A stretch of DNA of 64,000 bases from Pomphorhynchus laevis (taxonomy: Eukaryota > Acanthocephala > Palaeacanthocephala > Echinorhynchida > Pomphorhynchidae), in the NCBI GenBank assembly GCA_012934845.2, contig WNNJ02003099.1:25092-89091 (forward strand), in the 5' to 3' direction. Below are positions 1-11,309 of this stretch, in pieces. Under the pieces are notes generated by a model, which saw only the letters and a list, made by a program, of their open reading frames with translations, was not told the origin of the DNA and made no database searches. The stretch's first letter is position 1. Each line of letters starts with the position of its first letter. The translations under genes and the position numbers were made by a program.

Positions 1-1255
1 TGTCGAGTGCACTGCCGAGAATATTAGTGGGGCTTGTTGAAAGTAATTTATAAAAGAATTGTGATAAGTAAAACTATTAGATAGAGTGTAAGAATAAGCC
101 GAGCGATCAAGACGAATGTTAAAGTCACAGAGAACAAAAGAAGTATAAGACAATGAGAAATGAGAAGTAAGATCTGCAAAGTCGTTAAATAACATACGTG
201 AGGGGCAGGTGAGCCTGGACAGTATACAATCACAAGTTTCATAAGGAAAAGAGTTGATAATCTGCATATGAGTAATTCGAACGAAGTGTAATTAATGTTA
301 GCGTTTATTTTACGTAGAAACGTTGGGTGACGAACAATGACAACAATACCGTCATGGTTATTAGCAGTAGATGTGGAAGAGACAATTGAACGTGCTGATT
401 CAACTAGAGAACAACCAGAGCGACATATACGGCGAATAGCAAGATCGTCAGAGTCAGATTGTCAGGATTTGGTAATGCAGAGAATATCGATAGATAATTG
501 ATCGAAGATATCAAGGAGCATATCAGCTTTTTGAAGAATTGAGCGAGTGTTGAAAAGACTAAGACGAAAAGTATGCTTAGGAGCGAGATCGACTAGCAAA
601 GAAGACAGGGGGAGAGATAGACGGGTAGCCATCGAATTTTTGGCCTCGTGTGTACGACGTGAAAATTTCTGTTGATTTGACGGATTGATAAGGATGACTC
701 GTTGTTTGTTTCACCTCGATGCCTCTCAATGCGAGCTAAATTGAGTTGGGAAATATCAGAAGGGGAGCGGATAGGATAGATACGGCAAGTAGATGAAGTG
801 GTTACAAGTTTTAAACGTTGGGAGAGTGCCAAGGAAGTATGTGAAGTATGTTGGAAAACGATTTTTATGAGTGGAGTACTGAAATAATTGGATTTAGTGG
901 ATTTGCTCAAACGGATCAAAGACACAGAAGCGATAGTATTGAAGAGGGATGGATTATCACCAGGAAGAGTTGTTGCTAGGATAGACTTGAAAGTTGATAA
1001 ATCATAATCGAGGCGAGATTGTGCAGAAGCAGATTTGGGAAGTGTTAAGTCAGATATGATTATACAGCGATCGCGCGAAGGAAAACGATTACGTGGATGT
1101 GGTGGATTGACAAAGCTGGTAGAAGTAGAGGCAAAAGAGCAGCTAGAAGTGGGAATGACATGGGTGCTCAATGGAGAGTTCAAATAGGTTGTAGCATGTG
1201 TGACAGGAGTGGAGTAATGAATAGGTTAATCCGAGATGTTACTGGAGATGATTTT
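1..1255 (-). mobile_element. LINE fragment (family Y-like), endonuclease region, cut by window edge
   Basis: Read on the minus strand, this is the 5' part of a non-LTR retrotransposon. From about 590 downward the translation reads LFNTRSILQKADMLLDIFD followed by SIDILCIT, the usual start of an APE-type endonuclease of CR1/L2/Jockey-like LINEs. A later VIVYCPGSPAP at about 200-240 matches the region before the GDFN motif. The 196-codon open stretch at 593-1183 precedes it and may be the N-terminal spacer or the end of ORF1; it is rich in Ser, Thr and Arg and has no recognised domain. The frame is interrupted in the endonuclease, so this is a dead copy. The reverse transcriptase would lie beyond base 1. 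Assignment to the same family as 17,150-18,865 is a guess from style. Confidence 0.7.
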
Positions 1256-1839
1256 GACGGAAGGATATAAATTATCTAGAAGTGAATTTTATTTCAAAAT
1301 TAATAAAGAACAATTATATGCATTCTAAATGACCTCGTTGCTGTCTGATTCACTACTTGATGGTTGATCGTCGCTGTCAAGGGGAATTCTGTCCCGTCGC
1401 ATTTTAAGTGCGTGAGTTAATTCCATGGCGAAGATATCGGCTTCGACACGCTCTCTAATGGATCATTTGTTAATGATTGTTCGGCATCGGCACTTTTCGA
1501 AGGTTAAGCATTATTGCGAATCTGATCATGCAAATCGTTTTTAAATTTCATGTTCCGAGGCGGCAATTGGTCCATTTCCTCTTGCTTGCTGGTGGTTTAG
1601 TTTTCATCATCAACATTGGTCATACTATTGGGCGGTTAAGGAAGTTCATTGATATGTACAGTCATGTACATTAAATGATCGTTTTGATTGATCGGTAATA
1701 TTAAAGCTGTCCTGGGTTAATACCATTGTATTATCATTGATCGACAATTTATTTGGTTCAAGGGATAGAACTGAATATGGTGTACATCCCCATAAAAGAG
1801 GATGTCTACCCGGCAGCGTTTATGTTTGTCCAAGATAAT
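1256..1839. other. No recognisable gene
   Basis: No convincing coding region. On the minus strand at about 1,330-1,460 a short frame reads SIRERVEADIFAMELTHA and ends in an acidic Ser/Asp-rich tail before a stop. It resembles the end of a protein but has no upstream continuation and no family I recognise. It could be a remnant of the adjoining LINE. Confidence 0.4.
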
Positions 1840-3960
1840 TAATCACACTTCCAGGGCTGCATCAATTCGAGCCGATTTTACGGCTGCGAATACCACGTCA
1901 CGAATGGCGTTATGCCAGTCCTTGATAACCTCGTACTGGCAAGTGAGTGGGTATATGCCTCCATTATACACCATACGCATGTAGCCTTCACCCACAAACA
2001 CTACCCAAACGGATTGGGTTGTCATCTGTGATTTGGTCGCTTCTTGAAGTTGCCACGCGCATATTTTCTGGAAAGCGCTTGCGATTTGTCTGTAAAATGG
2101 CTGACAAAACGTTTTTATCATCTTAAAATCGGCTGATCAGAGGAGGTTGTTTATCCTAGACGAGGAAGTGCAGTGTCGAAGTAAAAGGTATCCGACTTAA
2201 GGGACTAACAGCTTGGCTACCTTGTCAATTATCTGAACCAACGTTGGAAGAATGTCATAAGTCAGGTGGATCTCTATGAATGGCTCGTCACCGATGGGTA
2301 TATCTGGCAAATGCATGCTACTGGAAGTCTTCTCCGAAGCTGCTTTGGATAGTAGGGCTCGGAAAGCGTTACCGGCTTCAGGTGAGCCGATGACCACCGT
2401 TTTTTTTGCCAATTTAGTTTAGCTCAATCACTTTAAACCTCACATTTAGCCAGCCGAGTGCGGATGCGATTGACGATGACTTTCCGCCGACTATATCGTC
2501 GTAAATGTACCACATGTTGAGGTTTATTCCAGGGATATGATATGCATGTTCAATAAGAATTAAACGGCCAACAAAAGTAGGAACGGTCCCAATGGAACCC
2601 TCTGATGTACTCCTTCGTATGAGTAGAGATCATCGAGTGAGCAGAAACGAAGGATTTCCCGGCACTTGTATGTAAGGTCAAAACATTGCAATAGTTGTGA
2701 AATGTTTTCTCGAATCGCCGCTCATAACTGTGCTTTGGGCACTGAGTTAAAGGCATTTAAGAGGTCGATATTAACGCAGATCCGGTTGTTGTCATTGACG
2801 TGCTGCTCCTGGAGTCGTCTAACGTTGTGAACGATCCCTTCCACTACGTTTTGGATTGCCATTATTAATTTTGGTTGTAGTAGGCTGACGAAGCGTTTGC
2901 AAAGTTGAAGATAGATACACTTGGAACAGAGACGGCGGAGAGTTTGCCCGACGGCTATTGGTCTTATACCCTCGTACTCTTTTGGCAATGCGATCAATGT
3001 CGCGCCAGCGATGTAAGGCGCCAATTCCGAGGGTGCGAATCCTGCAAGGAAATGGTTGACAAGGTGCGTCAAATTCTCTGTTAGCGATCCGCCGCTATTG
3101 GCTCGTAACAAATCTTGAAGATGCTGATGTCTGAGTACCAGGCAATCTGGTTCCGACGCTGAGGAAAATGTGTTGACCGCGGCAAGTGCTGTTTCGCAAC
3201 TTATAATTATTGACCAAGACGAATTGTTCAAGCGCCGTTCTGTAAGATTAGAAGACGGTAGTTGTTGATTTTGACAGCTATTGTACGTGAGAAGATTTCC
3301 GTATTTGGCCAGGCTGATACAAGCGAGTTCTGATTCTTCCCACTCGGTTGGCAATTTGCGTTTTTGCTTAGCGTTGATCTCACTGATGGTTAATCCGATA
3401 AGTCAGTTGTCGCGTAGGATCTTATTAACTCGTAAATGTGCTCTGCAATCTTACGTCGACCTTTGCATGTTATGGGTATTGATCAACTAAAGCACGATTT
3501 TGCCAAGAGCAACAACTTTACTCATGAACCGATATCTTCTATTCGGAGTGCGCTTTTGACGTTGTCACAGAAATGGGTGACTGATAGGATCCGTGCTTTG
3601 AACGGCATGCATATGACCGTTGGCGATTCTTTGCACCTGCATGATTGAAGACACGATATATGTTTTGAATCGTCGACTCGAACGGTTAAAATTGCTAATG
3701 GTGATTTTATGACCTCTGTGGTGGCTCCATTGGATTGAGCCTTCGGCACATGGTCGAAACAGCTTTGAATGAATCCCTCGCCTGAACCTGGACATCTTGA
3801 ACCTCCAAACTTGTGAAAGCGGAACCGTGCACAAGAGGTTAAGGCAATGTCTCTCTGGCAGAGGTGACAATAACGCTTTCCTTTTTCTATTTGTGTAGTT
3901 AATTGCACTGTATTGTTCGCCTGTGGTAGGCGAAGGCTGTAATCATAGCGTTTGTTGTTG
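1840..3960 (-). mobile_element. LINE family Z1 (zinc finger + RT, R2/NeSL-like architecture), decayed
   Basis: A single-ORF non-LTR retrotransposon read on the minus strand. The 5' part (about 3,908-3,522) encodes a zinc-finger-like segment with C-x2-C (CHLCQRD) and a later SRCPGSG, matching the finger of the copy at 18,870-20,720. The RT follows at 3,354-2,722: an upstream LLRANSGGS block, then AGATLIALPKEYEGIRPIAV with RRL, and the palm A motif IDLLNAFNSV. The C-side piece at 2,412-2,197 contains VIGSPEAGNAFRAL, as expected after the RT thumb. The element is broken by stops and frame changes. What the 92-codon piece at 2,121-1,843 encodes is unclear. The layout (N-terminal finger, RT, C-terminal nuclease seen in the fragment at 8.3 kb) suggests the R2/NeSL-type group; this is inference. 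Confidence 0.75.
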
Positions 3961-4604
3961 GAGTTATGGTAGTCGTGGTTGGCTCCGCAGTCGTAGTCGT
4001 TCTCGTTGGTTTATTTATAGAATTGGTTTATTTGTAGACAAGTTAAAGGTGTTCCAATGGGTGGTAATAGTAGCCCAATTATAGCTTACTTGTTTTTAAG
4101 CTTTATAAAATATGAATTTGTTCATAACTGTGTAAAAAACTAAATATAAACTATGTAAATATATGAAATATATGTTTCGATACATTGATGATATATGTGT
4201 ATTTAATTCTAATAATTTTGATTCAATAAGCGAACAAATTTATCCAGAAAGCCTTATTCTTAACAAAACCAATATTGAAGGTGTATATCTAGATATGAAC
4301 ATTAAATTAACATTAACTAAAACTACTTTTAATTTATATCGTAAAGATGACATATTTAAATTTACAAGAAACATATTTTTGCATGAGCATTCATGCATAC
4401 CATATAATATAAAATATAATACATTAAATAATGAAATTTTAAGAATTGCAACAATTTGTAACGATATTGGCTTTCTTCAAAATCATTTAAATAATTTAAT
4501 AGATGCATATTTTAAACTAGGTTACTATAAAAATAACATCAAGCAGAAAATAGTAAAATATAAATCAACACAATAATATAAAGAATAAATTTAAACTCTT
4601 AAGT

Positions 4605-4860
4605 GGTAAATTTTTATGAATAGATAATAAATAATATACTTTGTATTAGAATTAGATACTAGATAGTTTTATCAGAGGAATTACATCATTAGCATGTATT
4701 TGGCCCCGCTGCTATGTTGGGTAGAGGAGTTAGGGGCCGAAACCTGATAGCATAGCAGTTCCTACTGATTACCTCTAATTCTTATTCTGATACAACGTCT
4801 GTTATTTATTAGTCAATTCATAAAAATTACGTTTATTTTAAATTTCAATTTTTTATTTTA
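4605..4860 (+). repeat. Imperfect inverted repeat forming the P1 tail
   Basis: The left arm, starting AATTTTTATGAAT and running through TAATAAATAA and TTAGAATTAGA, reappears inverted on the right as TCTAATTCTTATTCTGATAC to ATTCATAAAAATT. Each arm is about 50-60 bp and the hammerhead-like core lies at the apex. The same layout is seen in the copies near 6.5 and 44.85 kb. Confidence 0.75.
4702..4778 (+). ncRNA. Hammerhead-like core in P1 tail, strands in unusual order
   Basis: In order the sequence shows CTGCTATG TTGGGTA, then GAGGA, TTAGGGG, CC, GAAA, CCTGATAG, CATAGCAG, TTCCTA, CTGATTA and CCTCTAA. CTGCTATG pairs with CATAGCAG (8 bp, helix III), GAGGA with TCCTC in better copies (helix I), and TTAGGGG with CCTCTAA (helix II with one G-U). 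UA sits where cleavage would occur. The CTGATGA of other copies is CTGATTA here. Two unpaired C residues separate helix II from GAAA, so the fit to a hammerhead is imperfect. The order of strands is not that of a normal hammerhead. Confidence 0.35.
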
Positions 4861-5030
4861 ACTTGATATAAATTGTAAAAAAATCTAAAAACAATTATTA
4901 ATTTTATTATTTAATTACTAAATTTTGATTTAGCATTATTATGTTTTGTTTATTTTATATTTATATTAAATACGTAGATTCAGTTAGCTGATTTGATTTA
5001 TCTTGTATGTAATCAGTTTTATTCAGAAAT

Positions 5031-6229
5031 TTCACTTGCAAGAATTTTTGTTAATATCATAAATACAATGCGAACAACGAAGCCTAATTTTAACGAAAAT
5101 CGGATAATGATCGCTGTTATATAATGTGTGTGATAATTTTGACAGTAGATAAAATATTCACTAACACTAATGTGCTAGTTGTATGTATAATCAAATAAAT
5201 TGTTTCTTCTAGACAAAAATGAAAAAAATACCGGTTGCGCATCCATATCTCAGGGACATTAAAAATACTGGAAAAAAATATTTCTAATTTTATTAATAAG
5301 AAATCAATATAAAAATGTTGCTGAATTCTGATATAAGAATCCAGAACAAAGTAATGATGATAGGACATCGCCGTCAACATCAACAACAATTGATTGAAAT
5401 TGCTATTGTCAATAAGTTATACTCAATATCGTCAGATATCACGGAAGCAAATTTATATATCAGCAGGAAGTATATCTCAATTCACAGATCGGTAAAGCCA
5501 GTTTGCAAGCTAAAGTTCGATTGTGAAGATTGATTATGCGGTCGTGGACTTTAGGAATGATTACTGAAAACTTTAAACTCAGGTAGCATTTTATGTACAT
5601 GAAATTACATAGAATCATTTATTTACTCGCTATATGTATGAAGTGTATTAGGATAAGACAATAAGTTCAATATTGTTTTCTTAAACATAAAGACATCGTG
5701 TTATTTTCGATAAAAAATATTAATAGAAAATATATTGTCGGAAAAGTACATTACAAATGGATTATGGACTTTAGACGGTTGATTATTAGAACTATAAGTA
5801 TGAATTAAAACATGAACGATGTAGGTATTGATAATCAAATAAATAGCATGAAAATTGTCTCCTAATGCTAATTTACGAAATTACAAAGTTTTATTAATTA
5901 ACAAGTGAAAATCTTTAATTTTATAGCCAAGATAAAAAGGAAAAAGGTGGATATAGGAAAAGGAGAAAGACGGAAACGTGCCTGTGGTAACTACTGAGGA
6001 TAATGTATAGATTAGAGAGAAATAAGGCTTATGTGTAAAATGGAAGTAAATGATCAAGTTAATAAACATTTGGAATAGTTTGTAAATCAGATGAATATAA
6101 ATCTAATTAAATTGTCGTACAATGAAAAAATATGATGGCACTTTAAATATACTCGAAAGTTATAAAAATGTGTGTTTGCAAGAGCGAAAGTGCTCCATTG
6201 AATGATAAAAATAAATCATGTATTAGTGT
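5031..6229. other. AT-rich spacer, no gene recognised
   Basis: Very AT-rich DNA between two oppositely oriented P1 elements. Short open frames (for example at 5,315-5,533 on plus and 5,881-6,069 on minus) are low-complexity and show no family features. Nothing further can be supported. Confidence 0.5.
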
Positions 6230-8270
6230 AATTTATTTTTCTATAACAAATTTTGTTCATAGAATACTGTCCTATAAATCAAATCAGCTAACTGAGTCTA
6301 CGTATTTAATTTAATTATAAAATAAACAAAACATAATAATGCTAAATCAAAATTTAATAATTAAATAATAAAATTAATAATTGTTTTTAGATTTTCTATA
6401 ATTTAAATCAAGTTAAAATAAAACATTTAAATTTAAAATAAACATCATTTTTATGAATTGACTAATAAATAACAGACGTTGTATCAGAATAAGAATTAGA
6501 GGTCATCAGGAGGAACTGCTATGCTATCAGGTTTCGGCCCCTAACTCCTCTACCCAACATAGCAGCGGGGCCAAATAGATGCTAATGATGTATTTCCTCT
6601 GAAATAACTATCTAGTATCTTATTCTAATGCAAAGTATATTATTTATTATCCATCCATAAAAATTTCCCGCTAATGCTTTAAAATTTATTTTTAAAATTA
6701 TTATGTTGATTTATATATTTTACTATTTTCTGCTTGATCTTATTTTTATAGTAACCTAGTTTAAAATATGTATCTATTAAATTATTTAAATGATTTTGAA
6801 GAAAGCCAATATCATTACATATTGTTGCAATTCTTAAAATTTCATTATTTAATGTATTATATTTTATATTATATGGTATGCATGAATGCTCATGCAAAAA
6901 TATGTTTCTTGTAAATTTAAATATGTCATCTTTACGATATAAATTAATATTAGTCTTATTTAATGTTAATTAAATGTTTATATCTAGATATACACCTTCT
7001 TGTGAAGGTGTATATTGGTTTTGTTAAGAATAAGGCTTTCTGGATAAATTTGTTCACTAATTGAATAAAAATTATTAGAATTAAATACACATATATTATC
7101 AATGTATCGAAACATATATTTCATATATTTATATTGTTTAGATTTAGTTTTACACAGTTATGAACAAATTCATATTCTATAAAGCTTAAAAACAAGTCAG
7201 CTATAATTGGGCTACTATTAGCACCAATTGAAACACATTTTACTTGTCTAAATATAGATGTCCCTACTTTTAAATAATTTTGATTTATCAAAATATTTAA
7301 GGATTCTATTAATTCAATTTTATTCATATATTTATATTTACTTGATGGTTTAATTTTTGTTAGATAGGCCTTTAATTATTATAACATATATATGTATATC
7401 TTTTTCCGAATATAAGATTAATTAATTTTACTTACGCTTCTTTAATATCTACTAAATCTAGATTTTATAAAGCGTACTAAAATCGTTTGTATTTATATTT
7501 GAAAATTTATTCCTTTTGTCTGTTCTAAAAATTCTTTTGTAGAATTAATACTGAAATAGTGTTTTATACCAGTATTAATTTCGATTACCTTGCAATATTT
7601 TTTAAATGTGCTTTAAGTATTTTATTCATATAGACAGAAAGTGATTTTAATGTACATTTAAAGGCACTACATATGAACCTAGGCTTGATTGGATTTTTAT
7701 GTAATTTTGGATTCAAATATAATATAGGTATAGTTTTATTATCTGATTCAACCTTTATACTTTTTTTATCCATTATAGAACAGTGACTTGTAATAATTGT
7801 TTCTAAACTCAACTCACTACGTTCATATGTTGGATTTACATTTAAATCATTAGAATTAACCTCTTTCATTAGTATATAATAATAAAGCTTTTTGCATATG
7901 AAGACAAAGTTATTACTAGCTTTATCAATAGTTGTTATTATATAGTTATCCTTTAATTTAGTAAGTTCTTTATACATATCTTTATTAATTTTATCTTTCC
8001 TTTTATAATTGTTTGTTATTTTCATTTTATTTTTAATTTTATCAAATATATAATATTTCCAAATTTTTATCTTTGATATATTCGAGCTTTCACTATTAAT
8101 CAGCTTACTATAAAATAATATAAAACGTCCTAATATAAAACTCAGAAAATATTAAGTGTTCAGAGTTGTTTGAATGAACTTCACGACTTATAAAGAAAAT
8201 TATAAATTATTTAAAAATTTATGAAAATTGTTCTTTTATGATGATGCTAATAGTAGATTGCGAAATATAA
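6230..8270 (-). mobile_element. Penelope-like element P1, nearly full-length RT, decayed
   Basis: Minus-strand copy carrying most of the PLE reverse transcriptase. The N-side at 8,025-7,585 reads TIDKASNNFVFICKKLYY, then YLNPKLHKNPIKPRFICSAF, the PLE equivalents of RT motifs 1-2. A middle part at 7,327-7,121 has GANSSPIIADLFLSFIEYEF. The C-side at 6,897-6,679 is the same protein as the 4-kb copy, and the palm C region lies between these pieces. The frame is broken in several places. Downstream is the tail with the hammerhead-like core (6,495-6,572) and an end near 6,230 that shares TCAGCTAACTGAGTCTACGT with the other P1 tails. A block related to its 5' flank occurs again at 9.1 kb. Confidence 0.8.
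6495..6572 (-). ncRNA. Hammerhead-like core in P1 tail
   Basis: Same arrangement as at 4,702-4,778 but with an intact CTGATGA preceded by TTCCTC, which pairs with GAGGA to give helix I. GAAA, the GGGTA cleavage-site context and the 8-bp CTGCTATG/CATAGCAG pairing are all present. Strand order is again non-canonical. Confidence 0.4.
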
Positions 8271-8275
8271 AAATA
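8116..8275 (+). repeat. Direct repeat, left copy
   Basis: A block of about 160 bp containing CAGAAAATATTAAG and TTCTTTTATGATGATGCTAA recurs at 9,103-9,250 in the same direction. The two copies bracket the Z1 LINE fragment at 8,280-9,050. The left copy touches the 5' side of the P1 element. Confidence 0.8.
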
Positions 8276-8279
8276 CCGC

Positions 8280-9050
8280 AAATCAATGAAACGCGAAATA
8301 TCGTTCGGATCAAATATCTCAAAAACGATAGATGGCCGAACACTACGAAGCGTGTCAACGAAGACTTGTCGACGAAGCACAAACAACTGAATCTCGAGCC
8401 CGACTCATCGCACTACCATCAATGTGGTCCGGGGCGTTACTTGAAGCACTTCCGATCACATCGGTCGGTACACGACTTGATGACCGATCTATTTCTATTG
8501 TCGTAACGTTGAGGCTGGGTGTTCAATGCTTTCAACGGCATCGGTGTATCAACGAAGTGTCGGTCCCGCAGCACAGTGCTCATGACTTAGACTGCAACAA
8601 GATAACGTCTCCTCACCATCGACATGTTGAACCAGCAGGCTTAGCGCGAAACGATGGCAAAATCCCCGATGGTTCGACTCTTATGCCATGTGAAGCTGGC
8701 CGTATACTCATTTGAGATTTCACTTGCCCGAACATCCAAGCCGCCAGTCATGTCGCACATGCGGTGTCTTCTGCTAGCGCTGTTGCAGTCCACGCAGAGC
8801 AGCTCAAACGAATCAAATACAGCTGCTTCGAGGATCGACAGTATTTGTTCGTGACCATCGCAATCTAAACACTTGGCGCGGTCGGCCCCAGCGCATCCGC
8901 GTTTTTGAGGCAGCTTGGATCAAGGGTTGGGCGGACTACCGGTGATAAACGCGCATTCAGCTGGATCATGCAACGAATCAGCGCAACTATGCAACGAGGG
9001 AATGCGGCATCCTTTTTGAAGTCGGCTAAAGATCCCACCCTGAGCAACTA
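8280..9050 (+). mobile_element. LINE Z1-type C-terminal fragment (restriction-like nuclease region)
   Basis: Plus-strand coding remnant, GC-richer than its flanks. The frame at 8,332-8,715 reads RRLVDEAQTTESRARLIALP, then ITSVGTRLDDRSISI and LRLGVQCFQRHRC, then EPAGLARNDGKIPDG with a following LMPCEAGRILI and DFTC. In related non-LTR elements this region is a Zn-knuckle followed by a PD-(D/E)XK nuclease whose signature is RPDG...DVT; here the residues are IPDG and DFT. The fragment lacks the RT and carries frame breaks. It sits between two direct repeats of about 160 bp. A later part to about 9,050 continues the C-terminus in other frames. Confidence 0.65.
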
Positions 9051-9102
9051 CCTTATTATTTATTCATATTAATTTATTTTGCTATAACAAATGTTGTTCT
9101 TA

Positions 9103-9250
9103 GAAAACTGTCCTATAAAACCCAGAAAATATTAAGAGTCGTTTGAACGAACTTTACGGCTTCTAAAGAAAATTATAAACTATTTAAAAAATTGAAAAAT
9201 TTGTTCTTTTATGATGATGCTAATAATATATTGCGAAATATAAAAATAAA
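9103..9250 (+). repeat. Direct repeat, right copy
   Basis: Matches 8,116-8,275 with scattered differences. The sequence just before it (CTATAACAAATGTTGTTC, CTGTCCTATAAA) also matches the end of the P1 element near 6,230-6,275, so the block probably derives from a P1 terminal repeat. Confidence 0.75.
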
Positions 9251-9559
9251 AAAAATATTTAATATTTACTTTTATCATGAAAAAAATAAAAGTTTAAAGA
9301 ATAAATCAAAATTATTTATTTTTAATTAAAAAATTAAAATAAAATATTTAATTAATTTTTGGGGCGTTAGGTGCCAGTTTATTAAATATTAAACTGGCAT
9401 CTATTGCGAACTAGTCTCCTTGTGGAGCGTCCCAGGCAACGTATGTTGGAATTAGTCGATCAACGGCTAAATAATTTGCCGGCATACATCAGCTGTTTGG
9501 ATAGTCCTATCATAGACTATCTCAGATTCCTCCAATGACGCAAACGCCGGATTTTACAA

Positions 9560-9800
9560 TGAACGAAAAGGCGGAAGAGAGTCGCTGAGGCCAGTTTTCT
9601 TACAGTAGTGATGTTGGATCATTAAAGGGTATTGGGAACAGGAGATAAAAGAATAAACAAAATCACTCCGATGATTCCAAAGGTCAATCAGTCAATATAC
9701 GAAAACGCATAAGAGAATCAAGGAGGCCTGTTTCCTTATAAAAGCAATGTTGGATCATCAAAGGATATCGGAAACGGAATATAGCCGAACAAGCAAAATG
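9560..9800 (+). repeat. Two-copy tandem duplication of about 125 bp
   Basis: The motif GTTGGATCATTAAAGGG...GGGAAC recurs as GTTGGATCATCAAAGGATATCGG about 125 bp later, with flanking matches (GAGGCCAGTTTTCTTA and GAGGCCTGTTTCCTTA). The copies are diverged, so this is an old duplication. No coding content is seen. Confidence 0.6.
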
Positions 9801-9899
9801 AAGACAATGAAAATGGCATAAAATTTGAGAGCATGAGTATGTCGACGATATTCTAAAATATATCCATTGAGGAAATATCCCTACTCAAAATCTCATAAA

Positions 9900-11285
9900 G
9901 TTAGCCACAAAAATCTCAGCGTTAGACCCTAAACGGAGTACCCACAATAACCAAAAATATGGCGAATATTTGAGTAGTTTTAAGAGACGTTTAGGATTTT
10001 TAATAGCACTCGCAGCAGCTTGTATGTACAGTTCTCGAGCTTATAATGAAAAATCAACAAATTGTTTGCATTAATCTGATCTATTTGCGAATTATCATTT
10101 GTTAATATTTTTGAAACTAATAATCTTTTTAAAATAATTAATATTTTAATTTTTGATATTTTATTATTTATTTAATATTTGATAATTTACTAAGCAATTT
10201 TTTTTCGTTCCAATACATTAATGCAGCCAAAGATACATTACTTGTGATTTATTTTCGTAAAAATAATGTCTATATGTAACACAATAATATTAACTTTATA
10301 CGAATTAATATTAACTTTATACGAATTAATATTAACTTTATACAAAATAAGGTTGATGTTATTAAAGTTTTTTATATTCGAAGAATATTCAACATATAAA
10401 GTTATTAAAGTAAAAGATGGACCTTTGCATGCAAACATTTAGCATGAACACAATATTTTTTAATTTTTCTTTTTCATTTTCACGATAAATCTTCATCACT
10501 AGGAACCGTAGTCAGTATCGTAGCCTATGTCGAACATATCGAAAATGTACGGGTTGTCTTCATCGTGGAAAATTCCGAATCATCAATAAATTCACTTGAC
10601 GATATTATGGTTTCATCGTCGCTTAAACAAATCGGATCAGAGTCGTTTGAATAGGTTATTCTTTCATTGATTGGGAGAAGTTGATAAATGTAATAATCAA
10701 GCAATATATTTACGATCTTTTGAATTCGCAATGTTGAGACATCTAAACCAGTTCATCTGTATAGACATTGTAGTATGCTTGAAATTAGAATTAAAATCAC
10801 TAAGATGAGTTAACAAATCATTTAAATTCAAACGACATAACTCTCCTCTTTCGTATAAATCCATCAATTTTTATGCGTTTCCTAACATATGTTTGTTGGT
10901 CTCTTTAGTTTAACTATTTTGTTCCTTTGGCATTTTTTAATCTGGCGTTTAGAAGAGCTTTTCTGAAATCGCACGAGAGAAATTGATAATAACGAATTAA
11001 TAAGCAAATACAATTACATAACTAAATACATTTTAATTAAAAAATACAAATATTTATTTAACATTTATAGTTTAAAAATAACCTCATTTTTAAAAGTGAG
11101 CTAAAAGTAACATTTATGTCACTTTTACATAATGATTCAATTTGCTACTATTTCAAAATTTCCAAATTAATTAAGACATGGAGCATGCATGTAATAGGTT
11201 GTCAATAAAAATATAAAATTATAGATTTAGCTATTGAATTTACGCTATCTAAATATAGTATATTATCAACTGATATCAAATTATA
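9900..11285 (-). repeat. Acidic-ORF repeat, decayed copy
   Basis: About 1.3 kb that is colinear with 23,690-24,955, sharing CAGCTTGTATGTACAGTTC near one end and the coding block near the middle. The minus-strand frame (about 10,920-10,490) is a broken version of the 130-residue acidic protein at 24,221-24,613; it keeps a readable SSEFIDDSEF stretch. A 20-bp direct triplication lies inside. The element has no RT or transposase that I can recognise, so it may be non-autonomous. Confidence 0.7.
10288..10342 (+). repeat. 20-bp tandem repeat, three copies
   Basis: ATTAACTTTATACGAATTA is repeated about three times head to tail. In the homologous place of the other element (about 24,060-24,090) only about one copy is present, so the expansion is copy-specific. 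Confidence 0.85.
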
Positions 11286-11309
11286 TAATTAGCTGACAGT
11301 CTCTCATAT

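Larger units (their letters stand above)
4010..5030 (+). mobile_element. Penelope-like element P1, 3' half with tail
   Basis: The C-terminal half of a Penelope-like reverse transcriptase. The palm C motif is FRYIDDICVF at about 4,175-4,205, followed by YPESLILNKTN and VYLDMNI, spaced as in PLE RTs. The frame ends at 4,576. A non-coding tail of about 450 bp follows, with a hammerhead-like core near 4,700-4,780 and imperfect inverted arms, running AT-rich to about 5,030. The first part of the RT is missing, as expected from 5' truncation. The same protein occurs at 6,679-8,025 (minus) and 43,629-44,710 (plus). No GIY-YIG domain was seen. It may belong to the Naiad-type PLEs, with low certainty. 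Confidence 0.8.
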
